Source: Pelobium manganitolerans (GTDB taxonomy: Bacteria; Bacteroidota; Bacteroidia; Sphingobacteriales; Sphingobacteriaceae). From it: a stretch of DNA of 64,000 bases. Shown here one piece after another: positions 34,074-42,646 of this stretch. The DNA lies in contig NZ_MBTA01000025.1 of the NCBI RefSeq assembly GCF_003609575.1, forward strand, positions 186,001 through 250,000, given 5' to 3'. The notes under the pieces were generated by a model. The model worked only from the letters and a program-made list of their open reading frames with translations. It did not search any database and was not told the DNA's origin. The position numbers and the translations under genes are program-made. Positions within the stretch are counted from its first letter, which is position 1. Each line of letters opens with the position of its first letter.

Positions 34074-37000
34074 ATGAACATGATAAGACTTGCTCTGAGG
34101 AAACCCATCACGGTAATGGTGGCGGTGCTGGCCATTGCCTACTTTTCCTTCACAGCAATAAAAAAGATCAATGTCGATATATTCCCGGAAATAGAATCTC
34201 CGGCTATCTATATCGCCTTGCCATACGGAGGCTTAACTCCGGCCTACATGGACGGTTTTATGGCCAACGAATTCCAGAAACTGCTCATATTCGTCAGTGG
34301 CGTTAAAGATATCGACTTTAAAAGTATTCAGGGTTTTACCCTGATGAAGCTGACGTTTTATCCCGGAACAAACATGGCGCAATCCTCAGCGGAACTTTCA
34401 GCCCAGGTCTCCCGTGCGATGGCGCTTCTGCCGCCCGGGGCCATTCCTCCTCAGGTAGTACGTTTCGACGCCAGTTCGCAACCTGTAGGACAACTCGTAT
34501 TTGAGAGCCCCAAGCGGACCATTACGGAACTGCAAACATTAGCGCTCACCAAGATACGACCGATGTTCGTAAATATCCCTGGTGTTACCGCACCTGCCCC
34601 ATTCGGAGGGAATGTCCGGACAATTGTGGTAAAAGTAGATCCTGGATTGATGCAATCCTATGGTTTATCTGCAGAGGAAGTGACTACTGCCATTGCCAAA
34701 AACAGTTTTCCATCTCCTGCCGGAAATATTCGAATTGGGGATAAAAACCTGATGAGTCCGGTAAATACCATGGCCAAAGGTCCGGAAGAGTTTTTGAATA
34801 TGCCACTTCGCACAGGTTCCGGAACTACGGTTTTTGTTAAGGATATCGGAACGGTAGAAGATGCCGCGGATATCACAACCGGATATGCAGTCATTAACGG
34901 AAAGCGTTCGGTGTACCTGCCGGTGATCAAAAAAGCAGATGCCTCTACTCTGACCGTCGTCGACAACCTGAAAAAGTCAATCCCCATGCTGGAAGGTGCT
35001 CTTCCTGAGGATGTGAAAGTGAACTATGTATTCGATCAATCCGGCTACATCTCAAGAGCTTTGAATAATCTTGTACATGAGGGAATTCTCGGTGCCGTGC
35101 TCACCGGATTAATGGTTCTGTTGTTCCTGGGCGATAAACGGGGCGCACTGATCGTGGTGCTGACTATCCCGATAGCAATCCTCTCCGCAGTGATCATGCT
35201 TTACATTATGGGTCAGACGATCAATATTATGACGCTTAGCGGTCTTGCTCTGGCAATAGGAATTCTGGTAGATGAAGCAACGGTAACCATCGAAAACATT
35301 CACCAGCATTTTGAGATGGAGAAGCCCAAAGACCGGGCAATTCTGGATGCCCTGCTGGAAATATCCATCCCTAAACTACTGATCCTGCTTTGTATCCTGG
35401 CAGTACTGGTGCCATCGTTTATGATGACCGGCATTCCAAAAGACATGTTCCTGCCTCTGTCTTTAGCCGTTGCTTTTGCCATGATCGCCTCTTTCATCGC
35501 ATCGCAGACCTTCGTTCCAATTCTGGCGAACTGGCTGATGAAAACGGATAATTTTCATCATCACCAAACGAGCTTCCATAAGAAAAAACTCACCCGTTTT
35601 GAGAAATTCAAGCGCTCTTATTTATTACTGACCCGAAAAGCGGCAAACAACAAAAAGAAGGTCGTAGCACTATATGCCCTGTTAGTGGTGGTAATGATCG
35701 GCCTTGCCGCTTTACTTATCGGAACCGATATTCTGCCAGCCAGTAACAGTGGCGATATTCAATTGCGGATTGCAGCACCCCAGGGTACAAGGCTCGAGAA
35801 GGCAGAAAAATATCTGAAGGATGTTACTCTGCTGATCAGGAAGCAACTGCCCGACAATGCCGTAAAAATTGGCTCAGCTTACGTAGGACTTCAACCTTCC
35901 ACCACTGCGATCAATCCAATCTTCCTGTTTACCAGTGGCTCTCATGAATCCGTTCTTCAATTATCGATTGATCAGGAAGTCTATTCCGAATCTATTGAAG
36001 AATTAAAAGAAAACATCAGAAAAGCAGTTAACTCCAAATATCCGGAGCTGCAGTTAACTTTCGAGCCCATGGAAATGGTGCAGAAGATTATGAGTCAGGG
36101 CGCAAATACTCCTATACAAATAAAGGTTGCTGCCGGACCCTTAAAGACGGCTGTTAAACACGCCGGCAAAATATCAGAGGAACTAAAGAAAACTCCGTTC
36201 TTCAGAGATGTACGGGTGGTGGAGCCGGTTCAGTACCCGAGCGTTCAGATAGATGTCGACAGGGAATTAGTCGCTCAGTTTGGGTTAAGCATGCAGGAGG
36301 TTTCCAAAGCGCTTACCATAGCTACTTCTTCCACGCGATTCACCAACAAAAACCTGTGGGTAGATCCTAAATCAGGATTGGTGTTCCAGGTGCAGCTACA
36401 GATCCCGGAAGCAGAATTGCAATCACTTGAAAATCTACGTTCGCTGCCCTTAAAATCGGGATCAACGCGGCCTGTTTTGGAAGATGTAGCTACACTTCGT
36501 TTAACCAAACAGCCTGGTCAAGTAAACAGACAGGGGCCTAACCGGTACGTAACCGTTCAGGCAAATACCTACAATAAAGATCTTGGCTCAGCCTCGAAAG
36601 CTGTGGAACAGGCATTGATGAATGTGGGAGAAGCGCCGCGGGGAGTGATCGTTAAAACCGAGGGAACATTACAGCTACTTCGTGAAACGATGGACGGATT
36701 ACAAACCGGCCTGGTGGTTGCTGTCGTGGTGATCTTCCTCTTACTTACAGCCTATTACCAATCCTTCGCGGTTTCGGCGCTCATCCTCTCGGTTGTTCCT
36801 GCGGTTTTAGGTGGGAGTTTACTAATTTTACTTGCCGCTGGAAGCACCTTAAATCTTCAATCCTACATGGGAATAATTATGTCTGTAGGTGTTTCGGTCT
36901 CTAATGCAGTCCTGCTGGTAAATCAGGCTGAATTAAACAGGAAACGAGGAATGGAAGCTTCACTCTCAGCTTTCCTTGCAGTCTCTTCAAGACTAAGACC

Positions 37001-37280
37001 AATCGTGATGACAACCCTGGCTATGATCGCTGGAATGATCCCGATGGCTTTGGGAATGGGTGACGGCGGCGAACAAATTGCCCCCTTGGGGCAAGCTGTC
37101 ATTGGCGGTCTTATACTTTCAACCGTTACCTCACTACTGGTATTACCACATCTGTTTGTCATGGTGCGAGGCAAAGCAACTCTCACCAGCAACTCCCTGG
37201 ATCCAGATGATCCGGAAAGAATAATTCTAACGAAAATACCTGTTAAAATAATCTCAAAAAAAGAAGTTTATGAAATCTAG
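34074..37280 (+). CDS. RND efflux permease (set 1)
   Basis: 1068 aa inner-membrane proton-driven pump with twelve segments and two large periplasmic domains. Starts MIRLALRKPITVMVAVLAI; helix 4 carries ALAIGILVDEATVTIENI with the proton-relay acidic residues, and the second half has GVSVSNAVLLVNQAELNRKR. It belongs to the AcrB/HAE1 group rather than clear CusA: I do not see the methionine-lined copper path of CusA, though I cannot exclude metal transport. It overlaps the following adaptor gene by 11 bases. Confidence 0.9.
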   Translation: MNMIRLALRKPITVMVAVLAIAYFSFTAIKKINVDIFPEIESPAIYIALPYGGLTPAYMDGFMANEFQKLLIFVSGVKDIDFKSIQGFTLMKLTFYPGTNMAQSSAELSAQVSRAMALLPPGAIPPQVVRFDASSQPVGQLVFESPKRTITELQTLALTKIRPMFVNIPGVTAPAPFGGNVRTIVVKVDPGLMQSYGLSAEEVTTAIAKNSFPSPAGNIRIGDKNLMSPVNTMAKGPEEFLNMPLRTGSGTTVFVKDIGTVEDAADITTGYAVINGKRSVYLPVIKKADASTLTVVDNLKKSIPMLEGALPEDVKVNYVFDQSGYISRALNNLVHEGILGAVLTGLMVLLFLGDKRGALIVVLTIPIAILSAVIMLYIMGQTINIMTLSGLALAIGILVDEATVTIENIHQHFEMEKPKDRAILDALLEISIPKLLILLCILAVLVPSFMMTGIPKDMFLPLSLAVAFAMIASFIASQTFVPILANWLMKTDNFHHHQTSFHKKKLTRFEKFKRSYLLLTRKAANNKKKVVALYALLVVVMIGLAALLIGTDILPASNSGDIQLRIAAPQGTRLEKAEKYLKDVTLLIRKQLPDNAVKIGSAYVGLQPSTTAINPIFLFTSGSHESVLQLSIDQEVYSESIEELKENIRKAVNSKYPELQLTFEPMEMVQKIMSQGANTPIQIKVAAGPLKTAVKHAGKISEELKKTPFFRDVRVVEPVQYPSVQIDVDRELVAQFGLSMQEVSKALTIATSSTRFTNKNLWVDPKSGLVFQVQLQIPEAELQSLENLRSLPLKSGSTRPVLEDVATLRLTKQPGQVNRQGPNRYVTVQANTYNKDLGSASKAVEQALMNVGEAPRGVIVKTEGTLQLLRETMDGLQTGLVVAVVVIFLLLTAYYQSFAVSALILSVVPAVLGGSLLILLAAGSTLNLQSYMGIIMSVGVSVSNAVLLVNQAELNRKRGMEASLSAFLAVSSRLRPIVMTTLAMIAGMIPMALGMGDGGEQIAPLGQAVIGGLILSTVTSLLVLPHLFVMVRGKATLTSNSLDPDDPERIILTKIPVKIISKKEVYEI

Positions 37281-38370
37281 AAATATAGCATTATTTATAA
37301 TCACATCCGGACTGGCAGCCATTATGAGTGCTTGCTCGACCGGTAAAAGCGAAGAAGCGAACACCGGAAAAGAAGCATCTGCAATCCCTGTAGTTGAAGT
37401 AATTAGTCCCTTAGCAGATCAGCCGCCTTATCCACTGTCTTTACCCGGAGAGCTTAAACCCTTTGAGCAAGTAGACGTTTTTGCCAAGGCGAAAGGATTT
37501 GTCAAAAAGCTTTATGTAGACAGGGGCAGCAGGGTGAAAAAAGGTCAGCTGCTTGCTGTACTGGAAGCACCTGAAATTAGTCAGCAGTACCTGTCGGTTC
37601 AATCCAGCGAACGAAAGCTCTATGAGAACTATCTTTATAGCCGGCAAGCCTACCAGCGGCTTAAAAAAGCAGCATCAAAAAACGGTGCCGTAGCGGAAAT
37701 TGAACTGGACCGGGCAAGGGCGCAACTCCGTAGTGACAGCGCTGCCTATCATTCGGCGAAGGCATCGACCGGAGCATCTGCCCAACTGAAAGATTATCTG
37801 AGGATTACAGCTCCCTTTAGTGGCACCATCGTTTCCAGAAATGTTTCTGTGGGTGCATTGGTTGGCGAAAATAATTCTACGCCATTGTTTACTATCGCTC
37901 AGCAGGAACGCTTACGATTAACTGTTTCCATTCCTGAAAAACATGGCCATTCCGTAACCAGAAATACCCTTGCTACTTTTACTGTCAGCAATCGCCCTGG
38001 AAAAACCCACAAAGCATCATTGTCAAGAAACAGCGGTCTACTGGATCAGGAAAGCCGATCAATAGCAGTCGAGTTCGATGTAGACAATCGAAATCAGACA
38101 TTGGCAGGAGGTGAATATGCACAGGTAAAACTAATGCTTAAACGCCCGGATTCTACTTTATGGTTACCTGCAAGCAGTGTCGTTCAGGCCCAATCGGGAG
38201 TGTTTATTTTGAAAGTTGAAAATGGATTAGTTGAGAGAATTCCGGTAGCACTTGGAATCAGAAAAAAAGAAATGCAGGAAGTTTTTGGAGATCTGACGAC
38301 TGAAGACAAAATTTTAAAATCGGGAACCGAAGAACTGGAAGAGGGTGCTGCTGTTCAAATAAAGAAGTAA
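37270..38370 (+). CDS. RND periplasmic adaptor (set 1), lipoprotein
   Basis: 366 aa. The signal peptide ends in a lipobox-like MSAC, then the membrane-fusion-protein layout: a barrel-sandwich half FEQVDVFAKAKGFVKKLYVD with RVKKGQLLAVLEAPEI, a helical hairpin (about 95-170), the second lipoyl half ITAPFSGTIVSRNVSVGALV, and a beta-barrel. It links the RND pump to TolC. It overlaps the pump gene and is followed 1 base later by a thioredoxin gene, implying one operon. Confidence 0.9.
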   Translation: MKSRNIALFIITSGLAAIMSACSTGKSEEANTGKEASAIPVVEVISPLADQPPYPLSLPGELKPFEQVDVFAKAKGFVKKLYVDRGSRVKKGQLLAVLEAPEISQQYLSVQSSERKLYENYLYSRQAYQRLKKAASKNGAVAEIELDRARAQLRSDSAAYHSAKASTGASAQLKDYLRITAPFSGTIVSRNVSVGALVGENNSTPLFTIAQQERLRLTVSIPEKHGHSVTRNTLATFTVSNRPGKTHKASLSRNSGLLDQESRSIAVEFDVDNRNQTLAGGEYAQVKLMLKRPDSTLWLPASSVVQAQSGVFILKVENGLVERIPVALGIRKKEMQEVFGDLTTEDKILKSGTEELEEGAAVQIKK

Positions 38371-38371
38371 A

Positions 38372-38944
38372 ATGAAGTATATCAAATCAAATATTGGCTT
38401 CATCATTAGTATGGTGGTGCTTGCAGTAATTGCTCTCAATCCTGAAGCAAAAAGTTTACTCCTGAAGGGACTTATAAAATCTGGCTTGTATGAGCCAGAT
38501 TTTGTTCCGGCAAAAGCCGAAGGTGAACGTGCCGTACCCTCCGCACTTTTCAGATCTGTAAACGGCGAACTAATTGATGTTGCAAATAGCAAAGGAAAAG
38601 TGATTTTCATAAATTTCTGGGCAGAGTGGTGCCCGCCATGCATTGCAGAAATGCCCTCAATTAGTAATCTCGCGAAACATTTCAAAGACGAAAAAGATCT
38701 TCTGTTTTTAATGGCCAATGTGGATGGAGAATTGAAGGCGTCTCAGGATTATTTTGAAAAAAATAACTATCCCTTACCTGCATTTATCCCAGCCGGAACA
38801 ATTCCGAAAAGTATCTTCCAGGGAACGTTACCAACCACAGTTATAATTAACAAGAATGGCGACATTGTTTACCAGCATGATGGTATAGCAGATTATAATA
38901 CTCAGGAAACGAAGGACTTTATCAAGCGTTTGCTGGAGGATTAG
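38372..38944 (+). CDS. TlpA-like membrane-anchored thioredoxin (second copy)
   Basis: 190 aa with an N-terminal membrane anchor (about 9-24) and a thioredoxin domain with active site FWAEWCPPCIAEMPS; the cis-Pro loop is TLPTTVIINKNGDIVYQ. It is clearly related to 15369-15989, sharing the pattern of anchor, [ND]PEAKSLL, linker and domain. It is coupled to the efflux operon, so efflux and thiol repair may be induced together. Confidence 0.87.
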   Translation: MKYIKSNIGFIISMVVLAVIALNPEAKSLLLKGLIKSGLYEPDFVPAKAEGERAVPSALFRSVNGELIDVANSKGKVIFINFWAEWCPPCIAEMPSISNLAKHFKDEKDLLFLMANVDGELKASQDYFEKNNYPLPAFIPAGTIPKSIFQGTLPTTVIINKNGDIVYQHDGIADYNTQETKDFIKRLLED

Positions 38945-39420
38945 AGTTTACAAACCAGTAAAACAAGAATAATTAAGTTCTACACCAAATGGTACACCTA
39001 AGTCATGCAAAAGACAGAGTTACCTTTAGATAGGTTACTTAGTGCTTCCTTTGGCGACTATCGCCATATTTATTCTCGCGAAGACTCATAACTGACCTTA
39101 ACCAAAGCATGAGAGAGGATGAACGCAAGTCCTCTTCACTTTTAAAAAAAAACTGGACTGGTCGCTTTTAGGCGTTGCCGATCCAAATGCCGTTGCAGCA
39201 TTACCATCTGTCAGATGGCGCATGATAAATTTGGAAAAAATGTCCACTTCCAAACACAAGCAGGCCTATGAGAGATTGGCGGTCATTCTATTTCCTAGCC
39301 AATAAGAGTTATTCCTGAGTGTATTAATGTTTAGCCACTTGATGTGAGCTACGTAAACAAGACAGCACCAATTTTTCTTTCCATGTCGACTCTCAGATTT
39401 AACAGGTTGCTGTAAATAAA
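38945..39420. other. Intergenic stretch with a possible gene remnant
   Basis: Between the first efflux operon and the TetR promoter no intact gene is visible. One open plus-strand segment, about 50 codons at 39153-39305, looks protein-like (DWSLLGVADPNAVAALPSVR, then MINLEKMSTSKHKQAYERL) but has no start. It could be the 3' remnant of a deleted gene; I do not recognise it with confidence. Confidence 0.4.
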
Positions 39421-39472
39421 TTTGCTGTTGTAATAAAATTTATTTTATCTTTGTAAGCGAACACTCACTTAC
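39421..39472 (+). promoter_or_regulatory. Promoter and TetR-type operator for second efflux locus
   Basis: -33 box TTTG (39421-39424), 21-base spacer, -7 box TATCTTTG (39446-39453). Overlapping the predicted start is a 20-base palindrome, GTAAGCGA-ACAC-TCACTTAC (39453-39472, one mismatch between arms). This is the place for an autorepressor, so the TetR protein at 39526 probably binds here. Confidence 0.75.
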
Positions 39473-39525
39473 CGGGTTTAATGAAGTAGAGATAAATTTA
39501 GTTATTAAAAAATTGATGCTGGATT

Positions 39526-40119
39526 ATGACAAATAAGGATTTTACTGAAAGGCAGATAGAGATAATGGAAGCCGCCACTTTGCGGATTGACCAATATGGC
39601 ATACAAGAATTAACAATAAAAAACTTAGCTTCTGATCTGGGACTATCGGAGGGTGCTTTGTACCGACATTTTAAAAGCAAGAATGAAATTTTACTTGGCC
39701 TTTTGTCCTATTTTATTTTTGAAATGAAAGATCGGGTTGCAGCGATTATTTCTAAACAAGAAATTACGCCGACAGAGCAGTTAAAAGAAATCTTTGATTC
39801 TCAATTAAATGCATTTTTAAATAAACCGGCTATTGTTAGTGTAATTTTTTCCGAAGGTATTTTTCAATTTAATAAAGGCCTTAGTGAGAAGGTTTCAGCT
39901 ATGATGGAACTCATGCAGGACCACATCAGTGCTATCATCAAAAAAGGTCAGGACGAAGGACTTTACCGTGAGTTGATCGGTCCGGCAACTATTTCAACTA
40001 TTATTCTGGGCAGTATGCGCATGACTGTGTTAAAATGGAAACTCTCTGGACATAATTCAAATTTAATTAAAGACGGAAGCATCGTTTTAAACGGACTGTT
40101 AAATATGATTGAAAAATAA
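39526..40119 (+). CDS. TetR-family transcription regulator
   Basis: 197 aa. The N-terminal helix-turn-helix reads LTIKNLASDLGLSEGALYRH followed by FKSKNEILLGLLSYF, the conserved TetR DNA-binding domain (about 10-55). The C-terminal helical ligand domain is variable. It is first in the locus, with a palindrome over its own promoter and the TolC-MFP-RND genes downstream on the same strand, so it is presumably the local repressor. The inducer is unknown. Confidence 0.92.
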   Translation: MTNKDFTERQIEIMEAATLRIDQYGIQELTIKNLASDLGLSEGALYRHFKSKNEILLGLLSYFIFEMKDRVAAIISKQEITPTEQLKEIFDSQLNAFLNKPAIVSVIFSEGIFQFNKGLSEKVSAMMELMQDHISAIIKKGQDEGLYRELIGPATISTIILGSMRMTVLKWKLSGHNSNLIKDGSIVLNGLLNMIEK

Positions 40120-40233
40120 ACAAAGTGAAAATGGAAAGTTAGTTCAGGTTCCTTTAGTTTTTGATATGATAAAGTATATCCATAACACTTAATTCATATT
40201 TCCATTATAACCAACTAAAAAATTTGATTTGTC

Positions 40234-41556
40234 ATGTTAGTAAATATTCACATACCATATATTATCCTGCTGCTTTTAGTAGTTGGACTAAATCCATCAA
40301 ACGCTCAAGTCTGGACTTTGGAAAAGTGTATTGACACCGCCCAGGTTCACAACAAAAATCTGCAAATAAGCAGAAACACGATTGCTATCGGCGAACAAAA
40401 GCATAAAGAGGCAAAAGCGAATTTAATGCCTAAAATAACTGCAAACGCAGATTATAAGTATTTTACAAATTTACCTTATCAGTTAATGCCACTTTCAGTT
40501 TTCGGTGGCGCTGATGGAAAATTTAAAGAAGCCCAATTTGGTGTTCCGCACAATATTAATGCAAACTTACAATTGTCAATGCCCTTGTATAATCCGCAAA
40601 TGTACGGAGCTATCCAAACCACTGAAATAGCCTCAGAATTAACAGATTTACAATACCAGAAAACAGAAGAACAGATTTATTTTGAGATCACAAACCTATA
40701 TTACAATGCACAAATATTGCATCACCAATTGGCTTTTATTGAGGGCAACCTTGTAAATGCCAGAAAACTTCTTCAAAATACAGAACTACTTAAAGAGCAT
40801 CTTCTTGCCAAAGGGACAGATGTAAGTAAGGTAAAATTGCAGGTTGCACAAATTAGTACACAAAAAGAAAGTATAGTCAGTAAATATGAGCAAGTTCTCA
40901 ATGCTTTGAAGTTCGCAATGGGAATTCCCGTCGAACAACATTTACAAATTCAACCAGAAATTGAATATCAAAAGGTTAAAGAATATACAAGGTTATCAAT
41001 ATTGGATATTGGTATTATAAAAACACAAAACCGGTTGTTGACAAGTGAATTAAATACTTTAAAACATTCAAAACTGCCCTCGATCTCATTGTTCGGTACT
41101 TATGGATCGACTGGTTTTGGCTACGACAAGAGACCGGATAATTTTCTAAAATTCTATCCGGTTGGCTTCGCTGGTATTCAATTATCGTCTCCCATATTCA
41201 GCGGAACGGTTACGAAACGAAAGATCAATCAGAAAAAGTTAGAACTCCAAAATAATGAACTTCAATTGGGCTTACTTACCGAACAAAATAAGATGCAGGT
41301 AGAAAATTCAAAACTACAGAGATTCGTAGCCCAAAAATCCGTGGAAACCACAGACCCACAAATTAAACTCGCACAATCTATTTACGAGCAAACAATCCTG
41401 CAGCAAAAACAAGGAACTGCAAACTTAACTGATGTTTTACTCGCAGATAATGCTTTGCGGGAAGCACAGCAAACATATTTATCTGCTGTAATAGATTATC
41501 TGAAAGCAGATTTAGAACTTAAAAAAGCAACCGGAAATATTTTATCGACTAAATAA
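40234..41556 (+). CDS. TolC-family outer membrane efflux protein (set 2)
   Basis: 440 aa with a signal peptide (cleavage near NPSNAQ). OEP repeats: VWTLEKCIDTAQVHNKNLQI at the start and the second repeat ending QGTANLTDVLLADNALREAQ. Outer-membrane channel of the second RND system. Its stop overlaps the start of the adaptor (TAATG at 41554-41558). Codon use appears more A/T-rich than in set 1, suggesting a different origin. Confidence 0.9.
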   Translation: MLVNIHIPYIILLLLVVGLNPSNAQVWTLEKCIDTAQVHNKNLQISRNTIAIGEQKHKEAKANLMPKITANADYKYFTNLPYQLMPLSVFGGADGKFKEAQFGVPHNINANLQLSMPLYNPQMYGAIQTTEIASELTDLQYQKTEEQIYFEITNLYYNAQILHHQLAFIEGNLVNARKLLQNTELLKEHLLAKGTDVSKVKLQVAQISTQKESIVSKYEQVLNALKFAMGIPVEQHLQIQPEIEYQKVKEYTRLSILDIGIIKTQNRLLTSELNTLKHSKLPSISLFGTYGSTGFGYDKRPDNFLKFYPVGFAGIQLSSPIFSGTVTKRKINQKKLELQNNELQLGLLTEQNKMQVENSKLQRFVAQKSVETTDPQIKLAQSIYEQTILQQKQGTANLTDVLLADNALREAQQTYLSAVIDYLKADLELKKATGNILSTK

Positions 41557-42635
41557 TGGCTAAAATGAATGCAAAATCATCAACCCTGAAAAAAGCACTA
41601 TACCTTATCATACCATTGATAGTAATCGCTTTTGTCGTAATAAAATTGAGAAGCAATAAAGAAATTACTCAAAGTAAAGTTTATCAATACAATAAGGAGC
41701 AGGCTATTAAGGTTCAGGCAGATACATTGCAATTTGAAGATGTGGATGATATATCTTCTTATTCAGGAATATTTGAACCAAACAAGGAAACCAAAATAAG
41801 CGCTGAAATACAAGGAAAAATTAATGATGTTTTAGTTGATGTTGGAAGTGTTGTACATAAGGGTCAGCCACTGATTAAGTTAGATAATTCTTTATTGAAA
41901 TTACAATTGCAGACACTTAAAGTGCAAATCGATGGTTTAGAAGCTGATTTTAAACGTTACACAATTTTAGCTAAGGTTGATGCCATTCAAGGTATACAGT
42001 TAGAAAAAGCAGAATTGGGTTTAAGATCCGCCAAAGTGCAAAGGGCAACATTGCTTGAACAGATTTCTAAAACAACTATAAAGGCTCCTTTTAATGGAAT
42101 TGTTACAGCAAAACTTAGTGAGGTAGGTGCTTTTGCGGCACCGGGTGTTCCGTTGCTTCAAATAACAGACATCTCAAAGTTGAAATTCACTGTAAACATC
42201 CCTGAGAATGATCTGCATAATTTTCAAATGAACCAGAGTTATCAAGTAACAGCAGATGCTTATTCAGGAATTTCCTTAAGCGGCAAAACCACAATGATAG
42301 GAAGCAAAGCAAATACAGGAAATAGTTTTCCGGTTCAGTTTGCAGTAAATAACACAGCGGCTTTTAAAATTAAATCGGGCATGTTTGGTAAAGTGGTTTT
42401 GAAAAAAAGCACACCAGAGGATCGGATTGTTATCTCCTCTGCTGCAATTATGGGTACGGCTAAGCAACCGCAGGTTTATCTTATTAAAAATGGCAAGGCC
42501 ATTTTACAAAATATTACCATATCAAATAAAATACAAAATAAAACAATAGTGTCAGGTGGATTGAAAGCCGGTGATGTAATTGTAACCAACGGATTTATAA
42601 ATCTATATGACGGTGCGAATGTAACCGTGAATTAA
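41556..42635 (+). CDS. RND periplasmic adaptor (set 2)
   Basis: 359 aa membrane-fusion protein. An N-terminal membrane anchor (about 13-27) instead of a lipobox; biotinyl-lipoyl halves SAEIQGKINDVLVDVGSVVH and TIKAPFNGIVTAKLSEVGAF; then a beta-barrel (FTVNIPENDL) and a membrane-proximal domain ending TNGFINLYDGANVTVN. It connects the RND protein at 42647 to the TolC at 40234. Translationally coupled upstream; 11 bases to the pump gene. Confidence 0.9.
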   Translation: MAKMNAKSSTLKKALYLIIPLIVIAFVVIKLRSNKEITQSKVYQYNKEQAIKVQADTLQFEDVDDISSYSGIFEPNKETKISAEIQGKINDVLVDVGSVVHKGQPLIKLDNSLLKLQLQTLKVQIDGLEADFKRYTILAKVDAIQGIQLEKAELGLRSAKVQRATLLEQISKTTIKAPFNGIVTAKLSEVGAFAAPGVPLLQITDISKLKFTVNIPENDLHNFQMNQSYQVTADAYSGISLSGKTTMIGSKANTGNSFPVQFAVNNTAAFKIKSGMFGKVVLKKSTPEDRIVISSAAIMGTAKQPQVYLIKNGKAILQNITISNKIQNKTIVSGGLKAGDVIVTNGFINLYDGANVTVN

Positions 42636-42646
42636 ATCAGCGAAAA

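Noticed and set aside
34074-37280. Calling RND set 1 a CusA copper pump
   Set aside because: Copper genes are in the island but distant, and the methionine copper path of CusA was not visible; AcrB/HAE1 type is safer.
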